NCBI GenBank assembly: GCA_902464015.1
Contig: CABQHM010000006.1
Span: 1-64,000, forward strand
Reading direction: 5' to 3'
Origin: an uncultured Coriobacteriales bacterium
Lineage (GTDB): Bacteria > Actinomycetota > Coriobacteriia > Coriobacteriales > UMGS124
DNA: 64,000 nucleotides
Shown here: one piece after another, positions 8,288-16,134 of the stretch
Position numbering within the stretch: the stretch's first letter is position 1
How the letters are laid out: each line of letters begins with the position of its first letter
Notes under the pieces: generated by a model
Database searches by the model: none
Told to the model about the DNA's origin: nothing
The model's input: the letters and a program-made list of their open reading frames with translations, nothing else
Position numbers and translations under genes: made by a program

Positions 8288-8325
8288 GTGCGCCGACGCC
8301 CTGGTGTTTTGGGACGTCGGCGCAC
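8288..8325 (+). other. intercistronic stem-loop between modA and modB
   Basis: Perfect 11-bp arms GTGCGCCGACG and CGTCGGCGCAC enclose a 16-nt loop with a further CCC/GGG pairing. The flank TTCGTTT is only weakly U-rich. Such a stem may protect the modA message or partly terminate, giving more binding protein than permease. Confidence 0.6.
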
Positions 8326-8359
8326 TTCGTTTGCTGGGGCATTTTCTTGGGAGGGAAGC

Positions 8360-9904
8360 ATGCCAACGACTTCCACAGGCTATGAGGCGCCCAGCGCCCA
8401 GTGCCTGTCTTGGGTACGTGCGGTGTTTGTTGCCGCGCTCATTGTCTGTGTTGTAATCCTGGCCGCCATACTTGTCGCACCTCGCGCCGCTTGTGCTGAC
8501 GCGTCCTCGAGCGTGGGCGAGGGCCAACAGTTGAGCGAAGGCTCGGCCGTTGACGACGAGTACGGTTTGGGCATCAATGACTTCGAGCGCCGCAACAAGG
8601 GCCGCGAGGACAAGGGCGGTGCGGGTTACGTCTACCAGGTCAACGACACCGAGGCGTTTGTCGTCCTTGCCGTCGGCGAGAACACGCTCGTCATGGTCCC
8701 GCAAGACGTCGCCGACGCGGTCGGTTTCAAAGCCGAGGACCAAGGCTACGTCGACGCCTTTATGGCCATGGTGGCTGAGCTTGATGAAGCCGCATCCAAG
8801 GGTGGCACGCTCGTCGGCAGCCTCAAAGGCGACGTGCAGGTTTCCATCGGCGAGCAGGAGGTGCAGTTCGGCGACGTCACCGTCAGGCGCGACGTCTCCA
8901 TCGGCGAGGGCGACAAGGCCCGCCTGTATGTGACCCTCACGCGCACCGACGGCCAGGCCAACAACACCGACGCCGTCCTGTGTGACTACGGCCACCTCGT
9001 CGCGAACTCCGCCGTTGTCACCGAGGCCATTCCCACCTGGTGGGAGAGCCTGTGCGCCTTCCTTTCAACCATCGACTACCGCCCGCTGTGGGTCTCTCTC
9101 AAGACAAGCGGCGTTGCGCTCGTCATCGTCTTTATCTGCGGCCTTCTCGCCGCTTGGAAGTCGCTCGGTGTCAAGAGCCGCTGGCAGGGAATCGTCGACA
9201 CGCTCTTCACCATCCCCATGGTGCTGCCGCCCACGGTGTGCGGCTTCTTGCTGCTCCTGCTGTTCGGCAACGCCTCGCCTGTCGGTCAGTGGCTCATGCA
9301 GCACGGCGTGAAGCTCGTGTTCTCCTGGCCCGCCACGGTCATTGCGGCCACGGTCGTTGCGTTTCCGCTCATGTACCGCACGGCGCGCGGCGCATTCGAG
9401 GCGCTCGACCCCAACATGCTCGATGCCGCCCGTACCTTGGGTTGGTCTGAGCGCCGCGTGTTCTACCGCCTCATGATTCCCAACGCCTGGCCCTCCATCG
9501 CCGCAGGTACGGTGCTTGCGTTCGCCCGTGCCATGGGCGAGTTCGGCGCGACGCTCTTCTGCGCCGGCAACTACGCGGGCATCACTCAGACCATGCCCAT
9601 CGCCATCTACTTCCAGTGGATGGGCGGCAACACCGACGTGGCGATCTTCTGGGTCATCGTGGTCATCTTCATCTCGTTCCTCGTCATCCTCTTCATCAAC
9701 GTCTACACCGCTCATTCCCAGCGCTATCGCAAGGGTGGTCTCACGCGCGCCGAGCTCAAGATGCTCAAGAAGCAGGGCAAGTTGGCCGGCGAGGATTCCG
9801 AGGGCGCCAACGACGACCAGTCGTTCTCCGGTATTCACGCTGCCGACGCCGAGTCGCTCTTCGAGCGCGTCTCGTCGGACGCACAAGACAAGGCGAGGGG
9901 ATAG
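8360..9904 (+). CDS. modB: molybdate ABC transporter permease ModB with extra N-terminal extracytoplasmic domain
   Basis: Membrane subunit of the predicted molybdate importer, 514 residues against about 225 for ordinary ModB. Residues about 19-42 form a hydrophobic signal or anchor ending in APRAACADA. Residues about 45-240 are a soluble domain I do not recognise, rich in Asp/Glu/Gly and Val. The permease core follows (LWVSLKTSGVALVIVF onward) with about five membrane segments. The cytoplasmic EAA loop reads EALDPNMLDAARTLGWSERR, the contact site for ModC. A charged cytoplasmic tail of about 50 residues ends the protein. ATG at 8360 has GGGAGGGAAG; the frame extends upstream through the stem-loop, without a site. 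modC starts 2 bases after the stop. Confidence 0.88.
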   Translation: MPTTSTGYEAPSAQCLSWVRAVFVAALIVCVVILAAILVAPRAACADASSSVGEGQQLSEGSAVDDEYGLGINDFERRNKGREDKGGAGYVYQVNDTEAFVVLAVGENTLVMVPQDVADAVGFKAEDQGYVDAFMAMVAELDEAASKGGTLVGSLKGDVQVSIGEQEVQFGDVTVRRDVSIGEGDKARLYVTLTRTDGQANNTDAVLCDYGHLVANSAVVTEAIPTWWESLCAFLSTIDYRPLWVSLKTSGVALVIVFICGLLAAWKSLGVKSRWQGIVDTLFTIPMVLPPTVCGFLLLLLFGNASPVGQWLMQHGVKLVFSWPATVIAATVVAFPLMYRTARGAFEALDPNMLDAARTLGWSERRVFYRLMIPNAWPSIAAGTVLAFARAMGEFGATLFCAGNYAGITQTMPIAIYFQWMGGNTDVAIFWVIVVIFISFLVILFINVYTAHSQRYRKGGLTRAELKMLKKQGKLAGEDSEGANDDQSFSGIHAADAESLFERVSSDAQDKARG

Positions 9905-9906
9905 CC

Positions 9907-10974
9907 ATGAGCCTGTACGTCGACATCAAGAAGAAGCTCACGGCGTTCGACCTCGACGTCCACATCGAGGCAGGTGAGGAGCGCCTGGGGCTTCTGGGCG
10001 CCTCTGGTTGCGGTAAGAGCCTCACCATGCGCTGCATCGCCGGCGTCGAGACGCCCGACGAGGGACGCATCGTTGTGAACGACCGCGTCTTCTTCGATTC
10101 CGAGCGTGGCATCAACCTCTCCCCGCAGGAGCGCAAGACCGCCTACCTCTTCCAGAACTACCAGCTTTTCCCCAACCTGTCGGTGGAGCAGAACGTGCAG
10201 GCGGGCATGCCCAAAACCATGTCCAAGCAGGAGCGCCACGAGGCGGCTATCAGCGCGCTCTCCATCTTCTCCATGGAAAAGTTCGCCCAGCGCTATCCGG
10301 GGCGCCTCTCCGGCGGCCAGCAGCAGCGCGTGGCGCTTGCGCGCATGATTGCGGCGCGCCCCGGCATCTTCATGTTCGACGAGCCGTTCTCCGCCCTTGA
10401 CTCCTACCTCAAGAGCTCGCTTGAACAGACCCTGCTCGACATGCTCGACCTCGTGAAGACCACGGTGCTCTACGTGAGCCACGACATCGACGAGTCGTTT
10501 AGGTTCTGCGATCGCATCTGCGTCATCTCCGACGGCCATGTGGCCGAGATCGGCCCCACCAAGCAGATTGTGGGTGACCCGCACACGCTTGCGGCGGTGA
10601 AGCTCTCGGGCTGCAAGAACATCTCGGCGGCGCGCAAGGTGGCCGAGGGCGTTGTCGAGGCCACGGACTGGGGTATGACGTTCCATACGAATAAGCCTAT
10701 CCCCGACGATCTTGCCTACCTGGGAATCCGCGCGTTCTACGTGCATCCGGCCGACGCCGAGAAGGCTGGCGGCAAGAACGCCTACCGGCTCCAGGTGCAC
10801 CGCACGAGCGACTCGCGCTTCGAGCGCTCCGTGATGCTCAAGACCCCCGAAGGCGGCAAGCTCATCCAGTGGAAGGTCGACAAGCTCCAGGTGCCCGAGG
10901 ACCAGCTCCCCAAAGCAGGCGACGTGATCAACCTACACTTCGACGCCGACAAGCTGTACCTGGTGAGGGCGTAG
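9907..10974 (+). CDS. modC: molybdate ABC transporter ATPase ModC
   Basis: ATP-hydrolysing subunit powering ModB. 355 residues. Walker A GASGCGKS (about 31-38), Q-loop FQNYQLFPNLSVEQNV, signature LSGGQQQRVALAR, Walker B IFMFDEPFSALD, and H-loop VSHDIDE. From about residue 235 a C-terminal regulatory region follows; it looks TOBE-like, but I do not see a clear MOP molybdate-binding motif. The start is ATG right after the modB stop, with AGGGGATAG as ribosome-binding site, so the two are tightly coupled. A longer frame inside modB is not used. Last gene before a bidirectional terminator. Confidence 0.93.
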   Translation: MSLYVDIKKKLTAFDLDVHIEAGEERLGLLGASGCGKSLTMRCIAGVETPDEGRIVVNDRVFFDSERGINLSPQERKTAYLFQNYQLFPNLSVEQNVQAGMPKTMSKQERHEAAISALSIFSMEKFAQRYPGRLSGGQQQRVALARMIAARPGIFMFDEPFSALDSYLKSSLEQTLLDMLDLVKTTVLYVSHDIDESFRFCDRICVISDGHVAEIGPTKQIVGDPHTLAAVKLSGCKNISAARKVAEGVVEATDWGMTFHTNKPIPDDLAYLGIRAFYVHPADAEKAGGKNAYRLQVHRTSDSRFERSVMLKTPEGGKLIQWKVDKLQVPEDQLPKAGDVINLHFDADKLYLVRA

Positions 10975-11002
10975 GGCACGTCCTGCACATCCCGTTGCAC
11001 AA

Positions 11003-11056
11003 GAAAGGGCGGGCGCACGAGCTGGGGTGATTGCCAGCTGTGCGCCCGCCCCTTTG
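11003..11056. terminator. bidirectional terminator between modC and uvrB
   Basis: Perfect 12-bp arms GGGCGGGCGCAC and GTGCGCCCGCCC, flanked by AAAG and CTTT, with an inner AGCTG-containing stem. It separates converging genes and can serve both. Confidence 0.8.
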
Positions 11057-11078
11057 CGTGTCCGATGGGGGAGGGGCC

Positions 11079-13259
11079 TCAGTGCTTGGCGTGCTTGTTG
11101 AAGCGCTTGGCCGTGCCTGTGGCCCCCATGCCGGCCGACTTGCGCGCGCTTGACTTCAAGGCGCGCATGACGTCGTCCTCCTCGCTGCCCTCGATTTGGG
11201 CCTTGAGGCGCACGAGTTGGTCGCGCAGGCGCGCGGCTTCCTCGAAGTCGAGCTTCTCGCTTGCGGCGCGCATGTCGTCCTCGATGGAGGCCATGATGTG
11301 GGCGAGCTCGTCTTTGGGCAGGCTCGAGAGTTCCTCGGCCACCGTCTGCGACAGGCTCTCGTCGGCACCGCCGCCGGCCTCGGCGCCGATGAAGCTTGTG
11401 ATGTCGGTAATCGCTTTCTGCACGCTGCGCGGCTCGATGCCGTGCTCCTCGTTGTACTTCTCCTGCAAGGCGCGGCGGCGCTGCGTCTCGTCGATGGCGA
11501 CGCGCATGGAGTCGGTGATGGTGTCAGCGTACATGATGACCTTGCCGCTCACGTTGCGGGCGGCGCGGCCCATCGTCTGGATGAGCGAGCGCCGGTTGCG
11601 CAGGAATCCCTCTTTGTCCGCGTCGAGGATGGCAACGAGGCTTACCTCGGGGATGTCTAGACCCTCGCGCAGCAGGTTGATGCCCACGAGGATGTCGAGC
11701 GCGCCGCTGCGCAGCTTGCGGATGATCTCCACGCGGTCCATCGTGGCGGTGTCGGAGTGCATGTAGGCCACCTTGAAGCCCTCGTCGAGCAGGTGGTCGG
11801 TGAGGTTCTCGGCCATGCGCTTCGTGAGCGTCGTCACGAGCACGCGCTCGTGGCGGGCGGCGTGCTCGCGGCACTCGGAGATGAGGTCGTCGATCTGCCC
11901 GCGGATGGGCCGCACGTCGATCTTGGGGTCGAGCAGGCCCGTGGGTCGGATGATCTGCTCCACGGGTTCGGGGCACACGCGCTCCTCGAAGTCTCCGGGT
12001 GTGGCGCTCACGAAGACGAACTGCGGGATGCGTGCCTCGAACTCGTCGAAGCGCAGAGGCCTGTTGTCAAGCGCGCTCGGCAGGCGGAACCCGTGCTCGA
12101 TGAGCGAGATCTTGCGGGAGCGGTCGCCCTCGTGCATGCCGCGGACCTGGGGCAGCGTCACATGCGACTCGTCGACGATGCACAGCATGTCTTTGGGGAA
12201 GTAGTCGATGAGCGTGTAGGGGGCCTCGCCGGGGGCGCGACCGTCGAGGTGGCGCGAGTAGTTCTCGATGCCCGAGCAGAAGCCCATGGTCTGGAGGGCT
12301 TCCAGGTCGTAGTCGGTGCGCTGCTGCAGGCGTTGGGCCTCCAGGAGCTTGCCGGCCTCCTTGAACTCGGCCACGCGGGCGGCCTCCTCCTCGGCGATGG
12401 TCTGCAACGCGCGGTTGAGCTTGGGGCGCTCGGTGACGTAGTGCGAGGCCGGCCAGATGGGAACGGCGTCAAAGGAGTTGAGAACCTCGCCTGTGACCTC
12501 GTCAACCTCGTAGATGCCCTCGACCTCGTCGCCGAAGAACTCGATGCGCACGGGGTGCTCGGCATAGGGAGGGAACACGTCCACCACGTCGCCGCGTACG
12601 CGGAAGGTGCCTCGGTGCAGGTCGTAGTCGTCGCGGTCGTAGAGGATGTCGATGAGCGAGTACACGAAGTCGTCGCGGTCAAGCGGGGTGTCTTTGCGCA
12701 CGTTGGGCGCCATGCCCGCGTAGTCCTCGGGGCTGCCGATACCGTAGATGCAGCTCACCGAGGCGACTACGATGACGTCCCTGCGGCTGAGCAGGTCGGC
12801 AGTGGCCTGATGGCGCAGCTTTTCGATGTCCTCGTTGATCGAGGAGTCCTTCTCGATGTAGGTGTCGGTGGAGGGGATGTACGCCTCGGGCTGGTAGTAG
12901 TCGTAGTAGGAGACGAAGTACACCACCGCGTTGTTTGGGAAGAACTCACGCAGCTCGCTTGCCACCTGGGCGGCAAGCGTCTTGTTAGGCTCGAGGATGA
13001 GTGTCGGTTTGCCTACGGCCTCGATGGTCTTGGCCATGGTGAAGGTTTTGCCCGAGCCTGTGACGCCCAGAAGCGTTTGGTAGCGCTTGCCCTCGCGGAT
13101 GCCCCGGCTGAGCTTCTCGATGGCCTGGGGCTGGTCTCCGCAGGGCTCGAAGGGGGAGACGACTTTGAACTCGACTTCCTCGCCTTCTTGGCCGAACCTT
13201 TTGAGCTCTCCGCCGAAATGACGCTGCCCTTGCTCGTTTGTGGTCGTTTTGTCGTCCAT
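11079..13259 (-). CDS. uvrB: UvrABC system protein B (excision repair helicase)
   Basis: Damage-verifying helicase of nucleotide excision repair; it is loaded by UvrA and recruits UvrC. 726 residues. Walker A GVTGSGKTFTMA, the SYYDYYQPEAYIPS beta-hairpin region, helicase motifs such as VDESHVTLPQ and LLREGLDIPEV, Arg-finger segment QTMGRAARN, and a C-terminal UVR domain (DDMRAASEKLDFEEAARLRDQ). I chose the ATG at 13259 (MDDKTTT) because AGGTGA lies at proper spacing; the frame continues 24 codons upstream. uvrA is 6 kb away on the other strand, so the two are not in one operon. A TATACC -10-like box lies just upstream. Confidence 0.97.
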   Translation of the reverse strand: MDDKTTTNEQGQRHFGGELKRFGQEGEEVEFKVVSPFEPCGDQPQAIEKLSRGIREGKRYQTLLGVTGSGKTFTMAKTIEAVGKPTLILEPNKTLAAQVASELREFFPNNAVVYFVSYYDYYQPEAYIPSTDTYIEKDSSINEDIEKLRHQATADLLSRRDVIVVASVSCIYGIGSPEDYAGMAPNVRKDTPLDRDDFVYSLIDILYDRDDYDLHRGTFRVRGDVVDVFPPYAEHPVRIEFFGDEVEGIYEVDEVTGEVLNSFDAVPIWPASHYVTERPKLNRALQTIAEEEAARVAEFKEAGKLLEAQRLQQRTDYDLEALQTMGFCSGIENYSRHLDGRAPGEAPYTLIDYFPKDMLCIVDESHVTLPQVRGMHEGDRSRKISLIEHGFRLPSALDNRPLRFDEFEARIPQFVFVSATPGDFEERVCPEPVEQIIRPTGLLDPKIDVRPIRGQIDDLISECREHAARHERVLVTTLTKRMAENLTDHLLDEGFKVAYMHSDTATMDRVEIIRKLRSGALDILVGINLLREGLDIPEVSLVAILDADKEGFLRNRRSLIQTMGRAARNVSGKVIMYADTITDSMRVAIDETQRRRALQEKYNEEHGIEPRSVQKAITDITSFIGAEAGGGADESLSQTVAEELSSLPKDELAHIMASIEDDMRAASEKLDFEEAARLRDQLVRLKAQIEGSEEDDVMRALKSSARKSAGMGATGTAKRFNKHAKH

Positions 13260-13417
13260 TTGCGTCACCTGTTGGTATAAAGTGTCTCTCGTTGCCATGT
13301 TGCGCGCGTGTTTCCACGGCCGTGCCCGCACCGTTTGCGCGGTGCTCTATCATGCTGTGGTCGGTCTAATGGTACACCGTGCTCATCATCCACGGCATCC
13401 CATCAGGAGAGGTTTCA

Positions 13418-14500
13418 ATGCAGAACACGTCGCTCGACCATGTCGCCCATCAGCTGGCGAACAAAGACGCCTGCGGGCGCACGATAGATTACATGCGGAT
13501 TGCCATCACCGACAGGTGCAATTACCGCTGCGTCTATTGCATGCCCGCTTCGGGCGTTCCCGACAAGGGCCACTGCGAGATCATGAGCTTCGAGGAGATC
13601 GAGCGCTTCGTCTCCATCGCGGCTGGCTATGGCATTTGCCACCTGCGCCTGACAGGCGGTGAGCCGCTCGCGCGCAAGGGGTGCGCTGAGCTGGCCTCGC
13701 GCCTTATGGCAATCGACGGCATCGAGGACATCGCCATCACCACCAACGGCGCGCTTCTCCCTCGCTTTGCCCATGATCTGCGTGCCGCCGGTGTCAGTCG
13801 CGTCAACATCTCGCTCGACACCCTCGACCCGGCAAAGTTCGCCGCTGTCACGCGCATCGGCTCGATTGACGACGTGCTGCGCGGCATCGACGCCGTCCTT
13901 GAGGAGGGTTTCGAGACCGTCAAGATCAATACCGTTGCGGTAAGGGCGCTCGACCAGGACTTCTTCGGCATCACCGAGCTCGGCCGCGACAGGCCCATCC
14001 ATGTGCGCTTCATCGAGTACATGCCTATCGGAGACGATGAGACCATCCCGAAGAACATCCCCGAGGAGGACAGCGCCCTCTTCAAGGACGTGTCGGCATG
14101 GGACGGCTCCGACACCATTCCCACCGACGAGCTGCGCCGCATCGTGAGCGAGGCCGGCGAGCGCGCGGGGGCGGGTCCGCTCATCGCCTGCACCAAGGAC
14201 CGTCCCGAGGGCCACGGTCCCGCCCAGTACTGGAAGTTCGAGGGCTTCAAGGGCACGGTGGGCTTCATCAGTGCCATGAGCAGCCACTTCTGCTCGCAGT
14301 GCAACCGCCTGCGCCTCACGGCCGACGGCAACCTGCGTCCGTGCCTGTTCTCCGACCTGGAGTACCCCGTGCTGCCTGCCCTGCGCGCCCATGACGACGA
14401 CGCCGTGCGCGCGGCCTTTGAGGCGGCGCTTCGCAACAAGCCCGACAAGCACAAGTCAAACGACGGAACCGAGAGGTTCATGTCTCAAATCGGAGGTTGA
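13418..14500 (+). CDS. moaA: GTP 3',8-cyclase MoaA
   Basis: Radical-SAM enzyme that, with MoaC, turns GTP into cyclic pyranopterin monophosphate, the first step of molybdopterin synthesis. 360 residues. N-terminal CNYRCVYC is the SAM-binding cluster motif (CxxxCxxC). The C-terminal cluster ligands are in SHFCSQCNRLRLTADGNLRPC. The C-terminal Gly-Gly (SQIGG) needed for activity is present. ATG at 13418 follows AGGAGAGG. A TCTAAT -10-like box lies at 13365-13370 and a GCACCG/CGGTGC stem at 13328-13345. moaC begins 5 bases after the stop. Confidence 0.96.
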   Translation: MQNTSLDHVAHQLANKDACGRTIDYMRIAITDRCNYRCVYCMPASGVPDKGHCEIMSFEEIERFVSIAAGYGICHLRLTGGEPLARKGCAELASRLMAIDGIEDIAITTNGALLPRFAHDLRAAGVSRVNISLDTLDPAKFAAVTRIGSIDDVLRGIDAVLEEGFETVKINTVAVRALDQDFFGITELGRDRPIHVRFIEYMPIGDDETIPKNIPEEDSALFKDVSAWDGSDTIPTDELRRIVSEAGERAGAGPLIACTKDRPEGHGPAQYWKFEGFKGTVGFISAMSSHFCSQCNRLRLTADGNLRPCLFSDLEYPVLPALRAHDDDAVRAAFEAALRNKPDKHKSNDGTERFMSQIGG

Positions 14501-14505
14501 TACCT

Positions 14506-15036
14506 ATGGCAGAGAACCAAGAGATGCCCCGCGACGCGTACCGTGACGAGCTCACCCACGTCGACGAGAAGGGCGACGTGCGCATGGTGGACGTGTCCGA
14601 CAAGGCCGTGACCAAGCGCGAGGCCGTGGCCGAGGGCACCATCCTCATGCACCCCGAGACCCAGGCCATGGTGCTTGAGGACCGTGCCAAGAAGGGCGAC
14701 GTCCTGGCATGCGCCCGTGTGGCCGGCATCATGGCCGCGAAGCGCACGAGCGACCTTGTCCCGATGTGCCACCCGCTGCCGCTCACGAAGGCCAAGGTCG
14801 AGATCGAGCCTGTCGAGGCGGGGGAGCGCGCCGACGGCCGCGTGGGCTTCCATGTGGTCACCACCACGGGCGTGACCGGCGTCACGGGCATCGAGATGGA
14901 GGCCCTCACCGCCGCCAGCGTCGCCTGCCTCACCATCTACGACATGTGCAAGGCCGTGGACCGCGGCATGGAGATCGTTGACGTGCGCCTGCTGCGCAAA
15001 GAGGGCGGCCGTTCGGGTCTGTGGGAGCGCGCGTAG
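14506..15036 (+). CDS. moaC: cyclic pyranopterin monophosphate synthase MoaC
   Basis: Converts the MoaA product to cyclic pyranopterin monophosphate. 176 residues, single MoaC domain with a short N-terminal extension. Motifs: HVDEKGDVRMVDVSDKAVTKREAVAEG at the start of the domain (split over residues 13-39), KRTSDLVPMCHPLPLTK with the catalytic His/Lys region, TGVTGIEMEALTAASVACLTIYDMCKA, and the terminal GGRSGLW. CGGAGG sits just before the moaA stop, giving translational coupling. moaD and moaE are not nearby. Confidence 0.96.
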   Translation: MAENQEMPRDAYRDELTHVDEKGDVRMVDVSDKAVTKREAVAEGTILMHPETQAMVLEDRAKKGDVLACARVAGIMAAKRTSDLVPMCHPLPLTKAKVEIEPVEAGERADGRVGFHVVTTTGVTGVTGIEMEALTAASVACLTIYDMCKAVDRGMEIVDVRLLRKEGGRSGLWERA

Positions 15037-15051
15037 CCCCTCAATCGGACT

Positions 15052-15129
15052 GAGGCGCCGCGGTTGCGCGACGTGTTGGCTCGTGCACCCTTGTGCACGG
15101 CAATTGCACGATGCGCAGCCCGGCGCCTC
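15052..15129 (+). other. nested intergenic hairpin between moaC and mrp
   Basis: Three nested perfect stems: GAGGCGCCG (15052-15060) with CGGCGCCTC (15121-15129), TGCGC (15065-15069) with GCGCA (15113-15117), and CGTGCA (15082-15087) with TGCACG (15105-15110). The apical part also holds GTGCAC-CCTT-GTGCAC. No T-run follows. Probably a folded RNA element or attenuator; class not recognised. Confidence 0.55.
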
Positions 15130-15177
15130 TGCCGTTTCTGGCGCCGTTCGCACCAAATCATAGCGACTTTAGGGGAT

Positions 15178-15183
15178 TAGACT
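15178..15183 (+). promoter_or_regulatory. candidate -10 box (TAGACT) for mrp
   Basis: TAGACT lies 66 bases before the start of the mrp gene. The same hexamer occurs upstream of ppaC, queA and pcrA. No clear -35 is seen. A TTGGAGTACTCTAA near-palindrome lies further downstream, around 15200-15213. Confidence 0.35.
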
Positions 15184-15249
15184 TCCCAGAGCGGCAAAGT
15201 TGGAGTACTCTAAGCCCTGGCGTTATCCCCAAGGAGAGGACAAGGTTTT

Positions 15250-16107
15250 ATGGCAGAGAACGTACCTGCCGACGGCAACGTAATGCGCGCCGGCGACACC
15301 AGCAAGCTTGCTCAGAATGACATGAGCAGCGTCAAGCACGTCATCGGCGTTGTGTCTGGCAAGGGCGGCGTGGGCAAGTCGCTCGTCTCCGGCCTCATCG
15401 CCGCCGACGCGGCACGCAAGGGCCTCAAGGTCGGCATCCTCGACGCCGACATCACCGGCCCCACCATTCCCCACATGTTCGGCTTCAACCACGTGGGCAT
15501 CACCGCGCAGAACAACCTCCTCGTGCCTGCTCGCACCAAGGAAGGCATCGAGGTCATGTCGATTAACCTGTTGCTGCGCAACCCCGATGACCCGGTGATT
15601 TGGCGTGGCCCCGTCATCGGCGGCTGCGTCAAACAGTTCTGGAACGAGGTCGTCTGGGGCGAGCTCGACGTGCTCGTCGTCGACATGCCTCCCGGAACGG
15701 GCGACGTGGCCCTCACCGTGTTCCAGTCCATCCCGGTCGACGGCGTCGTCATCGTCGCCTCCCCGCAGGACCTCGTGGCCACCATCGTGGGCAAGGCCGT
15801 GAACATGGCCAAGTCCATGGACGTGCCCGTGCTCGGCCTTGTCGAGAACATGAGCTACTTTGAGTGCCCCGACTGCGGCAAGAAGCACTACATCTTCGGC
15901 GACAGCCACATCGACGAGGTTGCCGAGAAGTACGGCGTCGACGTCCTGGCCCGCCTGCCCATGAACCCCGACTTCGCCGCCATGTGCGACGAGGGCAAGG
16001 TCATGGACATCCCCAACCCCGGCATCGACGCCGAGAAGCTGCTCGACAAGGCCGCTTCCGTCAAGGTCGCCTCCTCGCTCATGGGCGGTTGGACCGTCGC
16101 CGAGTAA
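15250..16107 (+). CDS. mrp: Mrp/ApbC/NBP35-family iron-sulfur carrier ATPase
   Basis: P-loop ATPase that carries or inserts Fe-S clusters into target proteins in the cytosol. 285 residues. Deviant Walker A GKGGVGKS (about 38-45), DADITGPTIPHMFG, the VVDMPPGTGDVALT switch region, and a CPDC pair (about 207-210) that would bind a bridging cluster in a dimer. The N-terminal MIP18 domain found in some Mrp proteins is absent. AAGGAGAGG precedes the ATG with rather long spacing. Its place after moaA/moaC suggests service to Fe-S and molybdenum enzymes, but this is inference. Confidence 0.92.
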   Translation: MAENVPADGNVMRAGDTSKLAQNDMSSVKHVIGVVSGKGGVGKSLVSGLIAADAARKGLKVGILDADITGPTIPHMFGFNHVGITAQNNLLVPARTKEGIEVMSINLLLRNPDDPVIWRGPVIGGCVKQFWNEVVWGELDVLVVDMPPGTGDVALTVFQSIPVDGVVIVASPQDLVATIVGKAVNMAKSMDVPVLGLVENMSYFECPDCGKKHYIFGDSHIDEVAEKYGVDVLARLPMNPDFAAMCDEGKVMDIPNPGIDAEKLLDKAASVKVASSLMGGWTVAE

Positions 16108-16134
16108 CAGCCCCGGCTTTCAGTAAGGATTGAT

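Noticed and set aside
11757..13280. Open frame of 507 codons opposite uvrB
   Set aside because: Complement of uvrB; no domain recognised.
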